Positions 8,818 to 17,399 of a stretch of 64,000 bases of DNA are shown here, one piece after another. Both the position numbers and the translations under genes were made by a program. This stretch comes from CAYNRE01 sp964399535 (GTDB lineage Bacteria; Planctomycetota; Planctomycetia; Pirellulales; CAYNRE01): positions 434,001-498,000 of the forward strand of contig CAYNRE010000032.1 in the NCBI GenBank assembly GCA_964399535.1. Direction: 5' to 3'. The number at the start of each line of letters is the position of its first letter. The first letter of the stretch is position 1. The notes beneath the pieces are model-generated. The model did not search any database, had not been told where the DNA came from, and saw nothing but the letters and a program-made list of their open reading frames with translations.

Positions 8818-10314
8818 ATGCTCCGCGTTCTGGGTTCACGGCGAACGGCGTGCGACGGAATCTCGCGTCGCGACCTATTGCGGGCCGGAGCGCTCGGGTT
8901 GGGTGGGGCCCACCTGGCCGACCTGCTTCGGTGGCAGGCCGCCGCCAGCCAGCAAAGCCCGGCGCGTCGCTTCGGCCAGGCTAAGAGCATCATCCTGATC
9001 CATCTGTACGGCTCGCCCAGCCAGTTGGAATGGGCCGACATGAAGCCGCTGGCTCCGAGTGAGATTCGGGGCGAGCTGGGCTCGATTCCGTCGACCTTGC
9101 CCGGTTGCGATGTCTGCGAGCTGTTTCCGCAGATGGCCCGGGTCATGGATCGCACGACGGTGATTCGCTCGATGACCCACCCCTATCCGATCCATGGGGT
9201 GGCCTTTGCCCTGACCGGGATTCCGGCGATCGACGTGGCGATGGAGCTGGCCCCGCGCGATCCGCGGCACTGGCCGTTTTTCGGATCGGTCGTCGAGTAT
9301 GTCGATGCCCAAGCGGCTCCGGCGGGGCGGCCTTGCCAGGTGCCGCCCAACATCGCGCTGCCGTTTCCGTTCTCGACGAGGCGGATCGGGGAGGTGCCCC
9401 GGGCGGGCCCCTACGCGGCCTTTCTGGGTAGCCAATACAACCCGGTCTGGACCGACCTGGTGGGGCGAGCCACGCGCGGCATTCACAAAGAGCTGGGTGC
9501 GCTGCGCTACGACGACCCCGACCCCTACATCGGCCTGGCCGACGAGAGCTATTTTGTGGTTCCCTCGGCGAGCGAGCTTCAGCCCGATCTGACGCTCGAC
9601 CGGTTGGACCATCGCCGGCGGCTGATCGAGCAGTTCGACGAGGCGCGACGTCGCCACGATCAGGCATCGCCACGCCCGGGCGGTCAGCTCGATCGGTACC
9701 AGCAAATGGCCTACGACCTGTTGCGGTCCGACAAGTTGCGCACGGCGCTCGACCTGCGCCTGGAAGATCGCGCGACCCGCGAGCTGTACGGCCCCACGTT
9801 ATTCGGACAATCGTGCCTGGCGGCGCGGCGGCTGGTTCAGGCGGGCAGCCGAGTGGCCACGGTGATTTGGGACGAATTTGGCCTGGCAGGACATGCCTGG
9901 GATACGCACTACAACCACTTTCCTCGCATGCGCCAGGAACTGGCCCCGGGGTTCGATCAGGGCTGGTACGGCCTGCTCACCGATTTGGAGCGCCAGGGAA
10001 TGCTCGACGAAACCCTGGTGGTTTGCACCAGCGAGCACGGGCGGACGCCCCAGATCAACGCCGTGGGAGGTCGCGACCACTGGTCCCAGGTATACACCAC
10101 GCTGCTGGCCGGTGGCGGTACGCCGCGGGGAACCGTGATCGGCGCTTCGGACAAAATCGGGGCCGAGGTGCTCGAGCGGCCGGTGAGCCCTAAAGATTTG
10201 CTGGCCACGATGTACCACCTATTGGGGATCGACCACCAGACGCTGATCCGCGATCATTTGGGCCGCCCCTTGCCGTTGGTCGAGGGGGAAGTGATCGACG
10301 AGGCCCTGGCCTGA
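8818..10314 (+). CDS. DUF1501 protein with Tat signal
   Basis: A 498-residue member of the DUF1501 family, sulfatase/alkaline-phosphatase-fold proteins expanded in Planctomycetes. The N-terminus has the Tat motif ISRRDLLRAGALGLGG (residues 15-30), so it should be exported folded. Family landmarks are AKSIILIHLYGSPSQLEWAD, MTHPYPIHG, the metal-site-like WDTHYNHFPRM and VVCTSEHGRTPQIN, and GGRDHW near the C-terminus. Members are usually next to DUF1549/DUF1553 cytochrome-like proteins; none is present here. A good GAGGAA ribosome site 7 bases before the ATG supports the start. The enzymatic activity of the family has not been settled as far as I know. Confidence 0.9.
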   Translation: MLRVLGSRRTACDGISRRDLLRAGALGLGGAHLADLLRWQAAASQQSPARRFGQAKSIILIHLYGSPSQLEWADMKPLAPSEIRGELGSIPSTLPGCDVCELFPQMARVMDRTTVIRSMTHPYPIHGVAFALTGIPAIDVAMELAPRDPRHWPFFGSVVEYVDAQAAPAGRPCQVPPNIALPFPFSTRRIGEVPRAGPYAAFLGSQYNPVWTDLVGRATRGIHKELGALRYDDPDPYIGLADESYFVVPSASELQPDLTLDRLDHRRRLIEQFDEARRRHDQASPRPGGQLDRYQQMAYDLLRSDKLRTALDLRLEDRATRELYGPTLFGQSCLAARRLVQAGSRVATVIWDEFGLAGHAWDTHYNHFPRMRQELAPGFDQGWYGLLTDLERQGMLDETLVVCTSEHGRTPQINAVGGRDHWSQVYTTLLAGGGTPRGTVIGASDKIGAEVLERPVSPKDLLATMYHLLGIDHQTLIRDHLGRPLPLVEGEVIDEALA

Positions 10315-10387
10315 CGGCGTCGGCCGGGCACTGCTCGCTCGGTACTGGTTTGCTTGGCCCACAACCTATCTGGTCCGTCGCCTGAAG

Positions 10388-11080
10388 GTGCCCTCCGTGT
10401 CGCAAGAAGCTCCGCCGCTGCTGCCGCCTCGATTCCTGTTCCGCTTCGCGGCCCCCTGCCGCTACGCGCCGGAGGCCACAGTCGAACCGCTGGCCACCTG
10501 GCAGGCAAAAGGCTTTGGCTTGGGCGAGGAGTTCCGGCTGCCCAATCTCGACGAACTGGAAGGGCGCCGGGCCACGGCCGACGTGCGGGCCGCCTGGAGC
10601 GAAGCGGGGCTGGCCTTCGCCGTGCGTACCTCGGGCAAGCGCCAGCCCCCGCGCTGCGACAGCGAACGCCCCTGGGAATCGGACGGCTTTCAGTTCTGGA
10701 TCGATACCCGCGACACGCACAACGTGCACCGGGCCACGCGGTTCTGCCACCAGTTTCTTTGCCTGCCCACCGGCGCGGGGCGTCGCCGCCAGGATCCGCT
10801 GATCGAACAGTTCTTCATCCACCGGGCCAAGGAACACGCCCGCCGCGCCAATCCGGGCGAGATTCGGGTGCGCAGCGAACAGCGCGTCGATGGCTACCTG
10901 CTCGAAGCCTTTATCTCGACGATTGCCCTGACCGGTTTCGACCCCCAGGAGCATCCCCGCCTGGGCTTCACCTATGCCGTGGCCGACTACGAACTGGGCG
11001 AGCAAACCTTTAGCTGCCCGCCGGGGCTGCCGTTTCGCGACGACCCCAGCCTGTGGGGCACGCTGGAACTGCGTCGCTAG
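10388..11080 (+). CDS. CBM9-like carbohydrate-binding fold protein
   Basis: A 230-residue protein without a signal peptide. Its middle resembles the DOMON/CBM9-like beta sandwich often found in planctomycete proteins: VRAAWSEAGLAFAVRTSGK, then ESDGFQFWIDTRDTHNVH (about residues 95-115), RFCHQFLCLP, and AFISTIALTGFDPQEHPRLG (about 175-195). Such domains bind sugars or haem in some families; the ligand here is unknown. The start is uncertain: GTG at 10388 gives the longest sensible frame and GTG at 10397 is possible. It follows the DUF1501 gene by 73 bases on the same strand and may share its transcript. Confidence 0.7.
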   Translation: MPSVSQEAPPLLPPRFLFRFAAPCRYAPEATVEPLATWQAKGFGLGEEFRLPNLDELEGRRATADVRAAWSEAGLAFAVRTSGKRQPPRCDSERPWESDGFQFWIDTRDTHNVHRATRFCHQFLCLPTGAGRRRQDPLIEQFFIHRAKEHARRANPGEIRVRSEQRVDGYLLEAFISTIALTGFDPQEHPRLGFTYAVADYELGEQTFSCPPGLPFRDDPSLWGTLELRR

Positions 11081-11120
11081 CCGCCCGGGGCAAGGGCGCA
11101 CGGCCGGGGCCCCCTTCCGC

Positions 11121-13346
11121 TCAGCGCCCGGCGGCCGCCGAAGGCTCCTGGCCCGGGTGGTAAACCAGCGCGCACTCGCGCTCCACGTCGTCCCAATAGA
11201 ACCACTGCGGCTTGAGTTTTCGCTGGGAGAGCAGCGGGGCCTGATCGAAGTAGTGCGGCGATTGCGGATCGCCCGATTGGCCAAACTGCAGCAGCGTGGT
11301 CCCGCGAATCCGGGGGCCGAATTCCAGCACCGCCAGATACGTGGCGCCGACCACGCCGTAGTGCTTCTTCACGGTTCGCACCAAGGGAATGTTGATCGTG
11401 GGCGTGTAGTAGTTGGTAAACACCACCCCCAACGGGCCGGGCAGCCCGGCACAGGGCAGGCTCGGCGCATCGTCGCTAAAGGGAATGTCGAGAAAATCGG
11501 CCACGTTGGCGTGCCGCTGAATGCGGTTCACCTCGCCGTAGGGCACCCGCCAATCGCCGAAGGTGGTTTGCAGCTTGGTGGCCGCCTGAATCAGCGCCTG
11601 GAATTTGCGCTTCGGCTCGGCCACGTACTGCGGCAGCAGGGTTTCGGCCGGGTAACCAAAGCCGTACAGCTCTTCGTACCACTGCACGCAAAGCGTGGCC
11701 TGGGTCGACTCGATCGTGCCGCGGCAGTCCCAGTCGAGCAAATGTTCGAAGAACGGGCGCGCGCCGGCGTAGAGCTGCGGATCGGTCGCCTCCAAGCGGC
11801 GGAACTCTTCGTTCAGTCGGGGCAGTTCGGTCAGAGCCCAGTACACCGTGGTGTCGAAGGCCAGCTCTTCCAGACGCTCGAAGGTCAGGTCGTGAGTTTG
11901 CCGCAACAGGTAGCGCGAGACCTTCGAGCGGCGTTTGTCGTCGTCTTTCTCCTCGACCATGTACGGCGGAAAATCGTTCCGCGCCGGGCTGCCGTCGTCG
12001 CTAGCCGCAAACGGAGTGGCGTTGCAGCTTTGCACGAAACCGCTGAGCGGGTTTTCGCACTGCGGCAAATCGGACAGCGGATGGTACCCCTGCCATTCGT
12101 GCTTCGGGTCGCTGCCGTCGACCGCTCCGTGCCAGTTCGACTTCGGATCTCGGCGGGGCACGACCGCGTTGTACAGGTAATAGATATTGCCGTCGCGGTC
12201 GGCGTACACCGTGTTCATGAACTGAAAATTGAGCATGGCCATTCCGGCCTTGAATTCACCCAGGTTCCTGGCCCGCACCAGCCGCAACATCTGTTCCATC
12301 AGCAGGCTGTCGTACAGCTTGGCCACCATGGCCGAGATGTAGACCGTGTCGCTCTCGCGAACGACGCACGGCCCGTAGTGCGTTTTGCGAAAGGTATAGG
12401 TCTGCTCCTGTAAACCCCGGGGCGATTTGACCCGGATCGTGTCCTGCCACTCGACCGCCTTGCGATAGCCCTCGCCGTAGCGATAGTTGAGCGGCTCGGC
12501 CGGATCGTCGAACGTTACCCGCCAACCGTCGGCAATGTCGGGCTCATTCACCGTGAAGGCCCAGCCCAGGTGCTCATTGTGTCCCAGCGCCGGCATGGGG
12601 TTGCCGAAAAACGTGGCCCCGCTGAAGTTCCACCCCTCGCCGCTGCGCAAATGGGCTTCGTAAAACTGCCCGAACCCGAACCAGGGCTGGTGCGGGTTAA
12701 TGAACAACATGGCGTGGCCGTCGCGCGTGCGGCTAGGTGCGATGGCCCAGGCGTTGGACCCCCGCCGGGCATACACCCGGCCAATCTGGCCCGGTAGCGT
12801 GCTGCCCGAGCCGGGCAAGTGGCTGTAGCGATAACCCATTTCCAACAGCAGGTGACGCCCGTAGGCCAGCACGTACCAGGGTTCGAAGTGGGTGAGCAAC
12901 CGCGGCTGCACCTGGGGGTGTTTGGCCAGGTACCAATTGATGCCCTCGACAAAGGCCGTCAGCAGCCGCTTCAGTTCGGGTTCGAGCTGCTCGAAATCGG
13001 TTTGGCTGCGCTGCGGGATTTCAAAGATTCGATTGAGCAGGTCGCGGTTGACTCCCTTGGGTCCGTAAACCTCGGCGTACCGCCCCAGGGCCATCAGGTA
13101 AGTATCTTCCACCTGCCAGAAGTAATCTTCACATTGGGCATACGCGAAACCGAATAGCACCGCCTCGTCGGTGGGGCCGTCGATATGGGGCACCCCCCAG
13201 GCATCGCGATGGATCGACACCTGCTCGGCAAGCCGCTGGGCCAGCGCTGAGTTCGGCTCGGCGGACCAGCACGATCCAGCCCCGGCGAAACCCGCGAATA
13301 GCAGTAGCCCGGCACCAACGCGAAATCGCAATTTTCGGTTTGACAT
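11121..13346 (-). CDS. Penicillin-acylase-family (Ntn) hydrolase
   Basis: A 741-residue exported protein of the penicillin acylase / AHL acylase family, which cleaves amide bonds after self-processing. An N-terminal signal covers about residues 8-28. The alpha-chain region has VSIHRDAWGVPHIDG and FGFAYAQCEDYFWQ. The autocleavage site is RRGSNAWAIAPSRT; Ser197 would become the N-terminal nucleophile of the beta chain. It is followed by INPHQPWFGFGQFYEAHL and FGNPMPALGHNEHLGWAFTV, with the conserved N and H residues. Length fits the family (about 700-800). Possible substrates are acyl-homoserine lactones, acylated peptides or beta-lactams; sequence does not decide. It converges with the CBM9-like gene, 40 bases apart. 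Confidence 0.92.
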   Translation of the reverse strand: MSNRKLRFRVGAGLLLFAGFAGAGSCWSAEPNSALAQRLAEQVSIHRDAWGVPHIDGPTDEAVLFGFAYAQCEDYFWQVEDTYLMALGRYAEVYGPKGVNRDLLNRIFEIPQRSQTDFEQLEPELKRLLTAFVEGINWYLAKHPQVQPRLLTHFEPWYVLAYGRHLLLEMGYRYSHLPGSGSTLPGQIGRVYARRGSNAWAIAPSRTRDGHAMLFINPHQPWFGFGQFYEAHLRSGEGWNFSGATFFGNPMPALGHNEHLGWAFTVNEPDIADGWRVTFDDPAEPLNYRYGEGYRKAVEWQDTIRVKSPRGLQEQTYTFRKTHYGPCVVRESDTVYISAMVAKLYDSLLMEQMLRLVRARNLGEFKAGMAMLNFQFMNTVYADRDGNIYYLYNAVVPRRDPKSNWHGAVDGSDPKHEWQGYHPLSDLPQCENPLSGFVQSCNATPFAASDDGSPARNDFPPYMVEEKDDDKRRSKVSRYLLRQTHDLTFERLEELAFDTTVYWALTELPRLNEEFRRLEATDPQLYAGARPFFEHLLDWDCRGTIESTQATLCVQWYEELYGFGYPAETLLPQYVAEPKRKFQALIQAATKLQTTFGDWRVPYGEVNRIQRHANVADFLDIPFSDDAPSLPCAGLPGPLGVVFTNYYTPTINIPLVRTVKKHYGVVGATYLAVLEFGPRIRGTTLLQFGQSGDPQSPHYFDQAPLLSQRKLKPQWFYWDDVERECALVYHPGQEPSAAAGR

Positions 13347-13857
13347 CGACCGGTGTCTCCCACCCCCCCGGGGGCGATTGCCCTATCTGTAATGAACCTC
13401 TTTCCCGCAGGCGGGTTATGGTACGCCGGCGCTCGGCGGCCGGGCAAATTCGCCCCAGGTCGGGCGAACGGCGCGGCCCTGAATCGGCCCAGATGCAGCG
13501 GCACTGCCTTCGCCCTAGCCCTCCCGCGGCCCATGGCGGTGCAGGCACCAGGCAATTCAGCGACGGCGGCGTGGTCGACCACGGTTCCGCTCGCGGTAGC
13601 AGTGCCAGCAACCGGGCTGGCGAAGCAACTTCGTTGCCGGCCCCTGGTGCCCCGAAGTTCAAGCGAGCTGGCCTCGCCCCGGGCCGCCGAGGCCGAAGGA
13701 GTCTGCATTGCCGGCTGCTGAGCGTTTCGTTATAAGCCGCACCACGGGCCGCCTTTTCGCAGCTTTTCTTGAGGTCTGAAGCGGCCGCCCCGGGCGGCCG
13801 GTGTCGGTCGCCAGGGCCCGGAATCGCTCCGATCTCCTCGGCCATAGATCCTTTCCC
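13347..13857. other. Divergent intergenic region, 511 bases
   Basis: Lies between the minus-strand acylase and the plus-strand TAXI gene. Several open frames cross it, but none has a ribosome site or a recognisable protein. The only feature I can support is the strong plus-strand promoter at 13708-13736. Confidence 0.5.
13708..13736 (+). promoter_or_regulatory. Sigma-70-type promoter for the TAXI gene
   Basis: TTGCCG (13708-13713), a 17-base spacer and TATAAG (13731-13736): five of six -10 bases and the optimal spacing. The start point would be near 13743, about 115 bases before the ATG at 13858. Confidence 0.55.
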
Positions 13858-15375
13858 ATGACGCAAGTTCCTGTCGGTCGTTATCGCCTGCGTGGCGGCC
13901 GCGCCCTCGCTCTTTTGATCATTGCCGTGGGCCTGATCGGTTGGGGCAGCTACGTGGCCGTTGCTCGAATGCAGCCCGCCGAAATCACCTCGGTGCGATT
14001 GGCCGTAGGCTCTTCCATAACGCGCCGGTTTCAGGTGGGCCAGTTTCTGGCCGACGAGGCCCGCGAATATGGTCTAGAGATGGATGTGGTTCCTGGCGGC
14101 GGCATTCAGGAATCGCTGCGCAAGGCGGCCCTGGGCGAGTTGGATCTCGGCTTCGCCCCCGCGGGGTTGTACGCGCCCGGCGGGGGAAGTCTGTGTCTCT
14201 TGGCGGGCCTGGACGTGGAGCCGCTGCATATTCTGGTGCGGCGTGAAGTGGCCGACGCCGCCTCGTCGCTTCAAGATGCGATTCGCGGACGGCGGGTCAG
14301 CCTGGGGGCCCCCGATACGGTCGACCGATTGGTCGCCAGCGACGTGCTCGGCTTTCTTCGCCTGTCGGCCAAGGACCGCGCGGGGCGCGGCGACTATTAC
14401 GATGTCTCGGTCGACAAAGACATCCTCGTCCGCCTGGCCGATCAGTTTCAAACGGCCACCCAATCTCAGCGGGCCGAGCTGTTGCGGCGATGCCCGGACG
14501 TGGTGATGTTCGTCGGCGAACTCCCCTCGACCGTCGCCCAGAGGCTATTCGACACCGGCCAGTACACGCTGCTGCCTTTTCCCTACACCGAACACTACCT
14601 GTCCTCGCAACTGCAGCGGCCCGACTACTCCCGGCTGGGGGTCGACCGGCTGGGCATTCAAGGCGTTGAGATTCCCGCCGCCATGTACGTGGGTAGTTCG
14701 CCGATTCCGGCCACGGGCTGCGCCACGATCGGGCTGCGAATGCTGCTGGTTGGCCGCCGCGATTTGCCGGACAAGACCATTCGGCAGATCATGCGCAGCG
14801 TATTCGAGACCGATTTCGCCACGCGAATTCATCCTCAGTCGCCCCGCGAGGTTTCGACCATCCTGCCCATCCACGCGGCGGCGATTGCGTATCTGGACCG
14901 AAACAAGCCGCTAGTGACCGGCTCGCTGTTCGAAGAAATCGGCGACTTGCTGACGATTTTCGGGGCGTTCAGCGCCGGCGCCCTGAGCCTATACGGTTAC
15001 TTGCGCCGCCGTCGGATTCGCCGGCCGGGCGAGTATCTGGAGGAGATTCGCCGGATCGACGCCCTGGCCATGGGCCAACCACTGGATGGTGAAGCTTCTC
15101 CCTCGGCCGACGAATTGCCCGGCTACTTGCAGACCCGACTGGTAAAACTCAAACAGCAATTGATTCAGGACTATTGCAACAACCGCGTGCAGGGGGATGC
15201 GGTGCTGATGAATATTCTTTCGATGCTAGCCGACAGCCGCTCGCACCTGGGGCGTTCGGCGTCCGCGCCCGGCTTCACAGGCCCCACCCCCCGGCCCGAG
15301 GCGACCAATCGCGACTCGATTCCGATCGGGCAAGCCAGCGGCCAGCCGGAACCCGGCGGCAGCCGCGCCGCGTAG
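13858..15375 (+). CDS. TAXI-family solute-binding protein with a C-terminal membrane anchor
   Basis: A 505-residue protein. Residues ~12-38 form an N-terminal membrane segment (LALLIIAVGLIGWGSYVAVA). Residues ~45-330 match the TAXI family of TRAP-transporter binding proteins: VRLAVGSSITRR, VVPGGGIQESLRKAALGELD, FAPAGLYAPGG, then a second lobe. It differs from a standard binding protein by a second membrane segment near residues 365-385 (LLTIFGAFSAGALSLYGYL) and a basic ~115-residue tail (RRRRIRRPGEYLEEIRRID) that should lie in the cytoplasm. No TRAP permease gene is nearby. A receptor-like or regulatory role is therefore as plausible as transport. Start chosen at the ATG at 13858; an upstream GTG would prepend an implausible arginine-rich leader. 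Confidence 0.8.
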   Translation: MTQVPVGRYRLRGGRALALLIIAVGLIGWGSYVAVARMQPAEITSVRLAVGSSITRRFQVGQFLADEAREYGLEMDVVPGGGIQESLRKAALGELDLGFAPAGLYAPGGGSLCLLAGLDVEPLHILVRREVADAASSLQDAIRGRRVSLGAPDTVDRLVASDVLGFLRLSAKDRAGRGDYYDVSVDKDILVRLADQFQTATQSQRAELLRRCPDVVMFVGELPSTVAQRLFDTGQYTLLPFPYTEHYLSSQLQRPDYSRLGVDRLGIQGVEIPAAMYVGSSPIPATGCATIGLRMLLVGRRDLPDKTIRQIMRSVFETDFATRIHPQSPREVSTILPIHAAAIAYLDRNKPLVTGSLFEEIGDLLTIFGAFSAGALSLYGYLRRRRIRRPGEYLEEIRRIDALAMGQPLDGEASPSADELPGYLQTRLVKLKQQLIQDYCNNRVQGDAVLMNILSMLADSRSHLGRSASAPGFTGPTPRPEATNRDSIPIGQASGQPEPGGSRAA

Positions 15376-15607
15376 GGGGGGAACCATAACCAAGTCTGAA
15401 TCGGATTGGGACCGGCCGCGCTCGCTGCGATTTGAAGCAGAACCATTTCTTGGATGCTGGCCGGAGACCACAGAGGGTTCGTCGAGAGAAGCCGGGAATC
15501 CCGATTCTTCGAATCGAGTATTCGTTCCGCCGACAGCACGATTCGAGCCCGCAATGGTAGAATCCCTTGGCTAGACTATGCTGCAAGGCCGAACCTAGAA
15601 TCGAGTT

Positions 15608-16432
15608 ATGACCACGCCACTTCCAGAGTTCGAGACCCCCCCGGTAATCGAAGTAGTTTTGGGCGTTCAATTCGAGCGTCTCGAATCTCTGCATGCGCCG
15701 CAACTTGGTCACGTTTGGCAGGCCTTTCGCGACAGATTCCCGAAAACCGAAGAGCATCCACCGCTCGAACCCGCTTTCGAGCAATTTGGGCAGAAGCATC
15801 TCAATCAGACCGGAGTGCGCTTAGAGATGCTCTCCGCGTTCCCCCCTCCCCGGATTTGGTTTCTGAATGAAGCAGGAACCGAGCTTGTGCAAATCCAGCA
15901 GGACCGGTTTGTCCGAAACTGGAGAAAACGATCGGAAGGCAATCCATACCCCCGATACGCTTTTTTGCGCGGCGAGTTCGCGAATGACTTCCGCCAATTC
16001 GTCGATATTGCTTCGCCGCTGGGGTTTGGGCCAGTCCAGGCCAATCAATGCGAAATCACCTATGTGAACATCATCGCAGCGGGCGAAGGTTGGACCGCGC
16101 CAGGAGAATTAGCAGAGGTCTTCACGCAATTTCGATCGGAATACAGCGACCAGGGTATGGGGCTCCCCGAGGAAGCGGCGGTTAATTCGCGATACGTGAT
16201 CAAGGATGGTGATACGCCGATTGGCCGTCTCCACGTTGCCATTGCTCCAGTTGTCCGGGAAAGCGACGGAACGTCGGCATTTCGATTCAGCCTTACGGCA
16301 AGAGGGATTCCCAGAGATGAGAGCCTAGAAGGAGTTCTGGCTTTCCTCGATCAAGGGCACGAAGTGATAGTGCGCAGCTTTGCCTCGCTGACAACGCCGA
16401 AGATGCACCAGATTTGGGGGAGAACCCAGTGA
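15608..16432 (+). CDS. TIGR04255-type protein, first gene of a three-gene cassette
   Basis: A 274-residue soluble protein. The start ETPPVIEVVLGVQFERLE, the middle FWRNW-like FVRNWRKRSEGNPYPRY, the segment CEITYVNIIAAGEGW and the end LTTPKMHQIWGRTQ fit the family named TIGR04255, whose members occur sporadically in bacteria and have no known function. The gene is AT-richer than its neighbours (a hand-counted row gives 57% GC against about 68% in flanking genes). Its stop is embedded in the GTGA start of the next gene. No Shine-Dalgarno sequence precedes the ATG, but TAGAAT lies at 15596-15601, six bases before it, so the message may be leaderless. The family assignment is from memory of its motifs. 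Confidence 0.8.
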   Translation: MTTPLPEFETPPVIEVVLGVQFERLESLHAPQLGHVWQAFRDRFPKTEEHPPLEPAFEQFGQKHLNQTGVRLEMLSAFPPPRIWFLNEAGTELVQIQQDRFVRNWRKRSEGNPYPRYAFLRGEFANDFRQFVDIASPLGFGPVQANQCEITYVNIIAAGEGWTAPGELAEVFTQFRSEYSDQGMGLPEEAAVNSRYVIKDGDTPIGRLHVAIAPVVRESDGTSAFRFSLTARGIPRDESLEGVLAFLDQGHEVIVRSFASLTTPKMHQIWGRTQ

Positions 16433-16989
16433 GCCTGGACCTGCTTGAACGCCAAGAGCCGTCACAAGCCTATTCTGACGACGAATGGAAGCCACGAGTC
16501 GCATCGCGTGGTCAAGCATTCGATAGATTAGCCCGTGTTCCCGCGTCGTTTGCCGCCGCAGAATGGGTCATTTCGCTTGCTCAGGATATGCAGCTTCGAT
16601 TCAATGAAGTGCCGCCCGTGAGATTGCAATCCACGATTCTGCAGATCGCCGATTTGTGCAAATTGCCGCCGAACTGGGACTCGTATGGCGCGAGGCCAGT
16701 TGATCCAAACCGTGCACGTGCAGCAATTGACTTTTTGCTCAAAATGGTCGATGCATCGACGCCGCTGCCTTCGATTGTTCCGCTCAATCAAGGTGGCGTT
16801 CAGTTCGAATGGCACTGCAACAATGCCGATTTGGAAATCGCGATAGCCTCACCTTCTCGATTGCACGTGTCGTTCGAGGATCTCTCTTCTGGCGAGATGA
16901 TCGAGGAAACCATCGTTGGTGACTTGCGACCGATTCAGCGTTACTTGCAGAGGCTATCACAAGAGAAGCAGCCGGTTCGCGCCTCATGA
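16429..16989 (+). CDS. Unassigned protein with NWDSYGA motif, second gene of the cassette
   Basis: A 186-residue protein I cannot assign to a named family. The GTG at 16429 overlaps the preceding TGA (GTGA), which favours this start over the TTG at 16414. The N-terminal third is polar and charged. The central motif LPPNWDSYGARPVD (about residues 80-93) and the later GGVQFEWHCNNADLEIAIA (about 123-141) recur in uncharacterised bacterial proteins as I remember them. The C-terminus looks like mixed alpha/beta and ends in a basic helix. No signal peptide or membrane segment. Two hand-counted rows give about 53% GC. It overlaps the third gene by ATGA, so the three proteins are probably made in step. 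Confidence 0.75.
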   Translation: MSLDLLERQEPSQAYSDDEWKPRVASRGQAFDRLARVPASFAAAEWVISLAQDMQLRFNEVPPVRLQSTILQIADLCKLPPNWDSYGARPVDPNRARAAIDFLLKMVDASTPLPSIVPLNQGGVQFEWHCNNADLEIAIASPSRLHVSFEDLSSGEMIEETIVGDLRPIQRYLQRLSQEKQPVRAS

Positions 16990-17381
16990 GCGGTCCTATT
17001 GCCGACGACCCTACGATCCTCGACGCCGATCCTCTTTGGCGACGCATTCCGCCGCGCCATTTTGTGCCGGACGAGAATCGCGGGGGAATGCGGCCGTCGA
17101 GCGCCGCGTTTGAAGATCACCCGAATGGAACTCCTATGTCGGTAGTCCTCGGTAAGGAAGTGCTTGCCGCCAACCGTGGCCCGGAAAGCGTTCTTACCGG
17201 ACTGGATGGATATGGGTTGGTCGAATTCACGGCTGGATTGGCCCGTGAATCAGGTCAAAGCGTCATCCGTGCTCCCACACAGCAAGAGCCTGCTCACGCA
17301 GAGGTCGTCGGCAAAAAGACCGGCTCGGTGCGAAGAAAGCTGGCAAGAAGCTCAACCTGGATCATTCCCCCGCTTTCGTGA
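16986..17381 (+). CDS. Unassigned protein with RPSSAAF motif, third gene of the cassette
   Basis: A 131-residue protein starting at the ATG inside the ATGA overlap (16986-16989). Visible motifs are LWRRIPPRHFVPDENRGG, RPSSAAFEDHPNG, PMSVVLGKEVL, and near the end EPAHAEVVGKKTGSV followed by a Trp-containing tail (STWIIPP). The His-containing AHAEVVG and the RPSSAAF block look like conserved functional patches, but I cannot name the fold. No membrane segment. A perfect 5-bp hairpin follows the stop, consistent with the end of the cassette. The small basic protein could act on or with the TIGR04255 partner; this is inference from gene order alone. Confidence 0.75.
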   Translation: MSGPIADDPTILDADPLWRRIPPRHFVPDENRGGMRPSSAAFEDHPNGTPMSVVLGKEVLAANRGPESVLTGLDGYGLVEFTAGLARESGQSVIRAPTQQEPAHAEVVGKKTGSVRRKLARSSTWIIPPLS

Positions 17382-17382
17382 C

Positions 17383-17399
17383 GGCGCGAGCGAAGCGCC
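17383..17399 (+). terminator. Hairpin directly after the three-gene cassette
   Basis: GGCGC / GCGCC stem with loop GAGCGAA, starting two bases after the TGA of the third cassette gene. There is no U tract, so it may mark the transcript end or protect the 3' end. Confidence 0.3.

Noticed and set aside
13340..13735. Plus-strand frames of ~120 codons in the 511-base gap
   Set aside because: No ribosome site, no motif, amino-acid composition of random GC-rich DNA; one would overlap the promoter at 13708.
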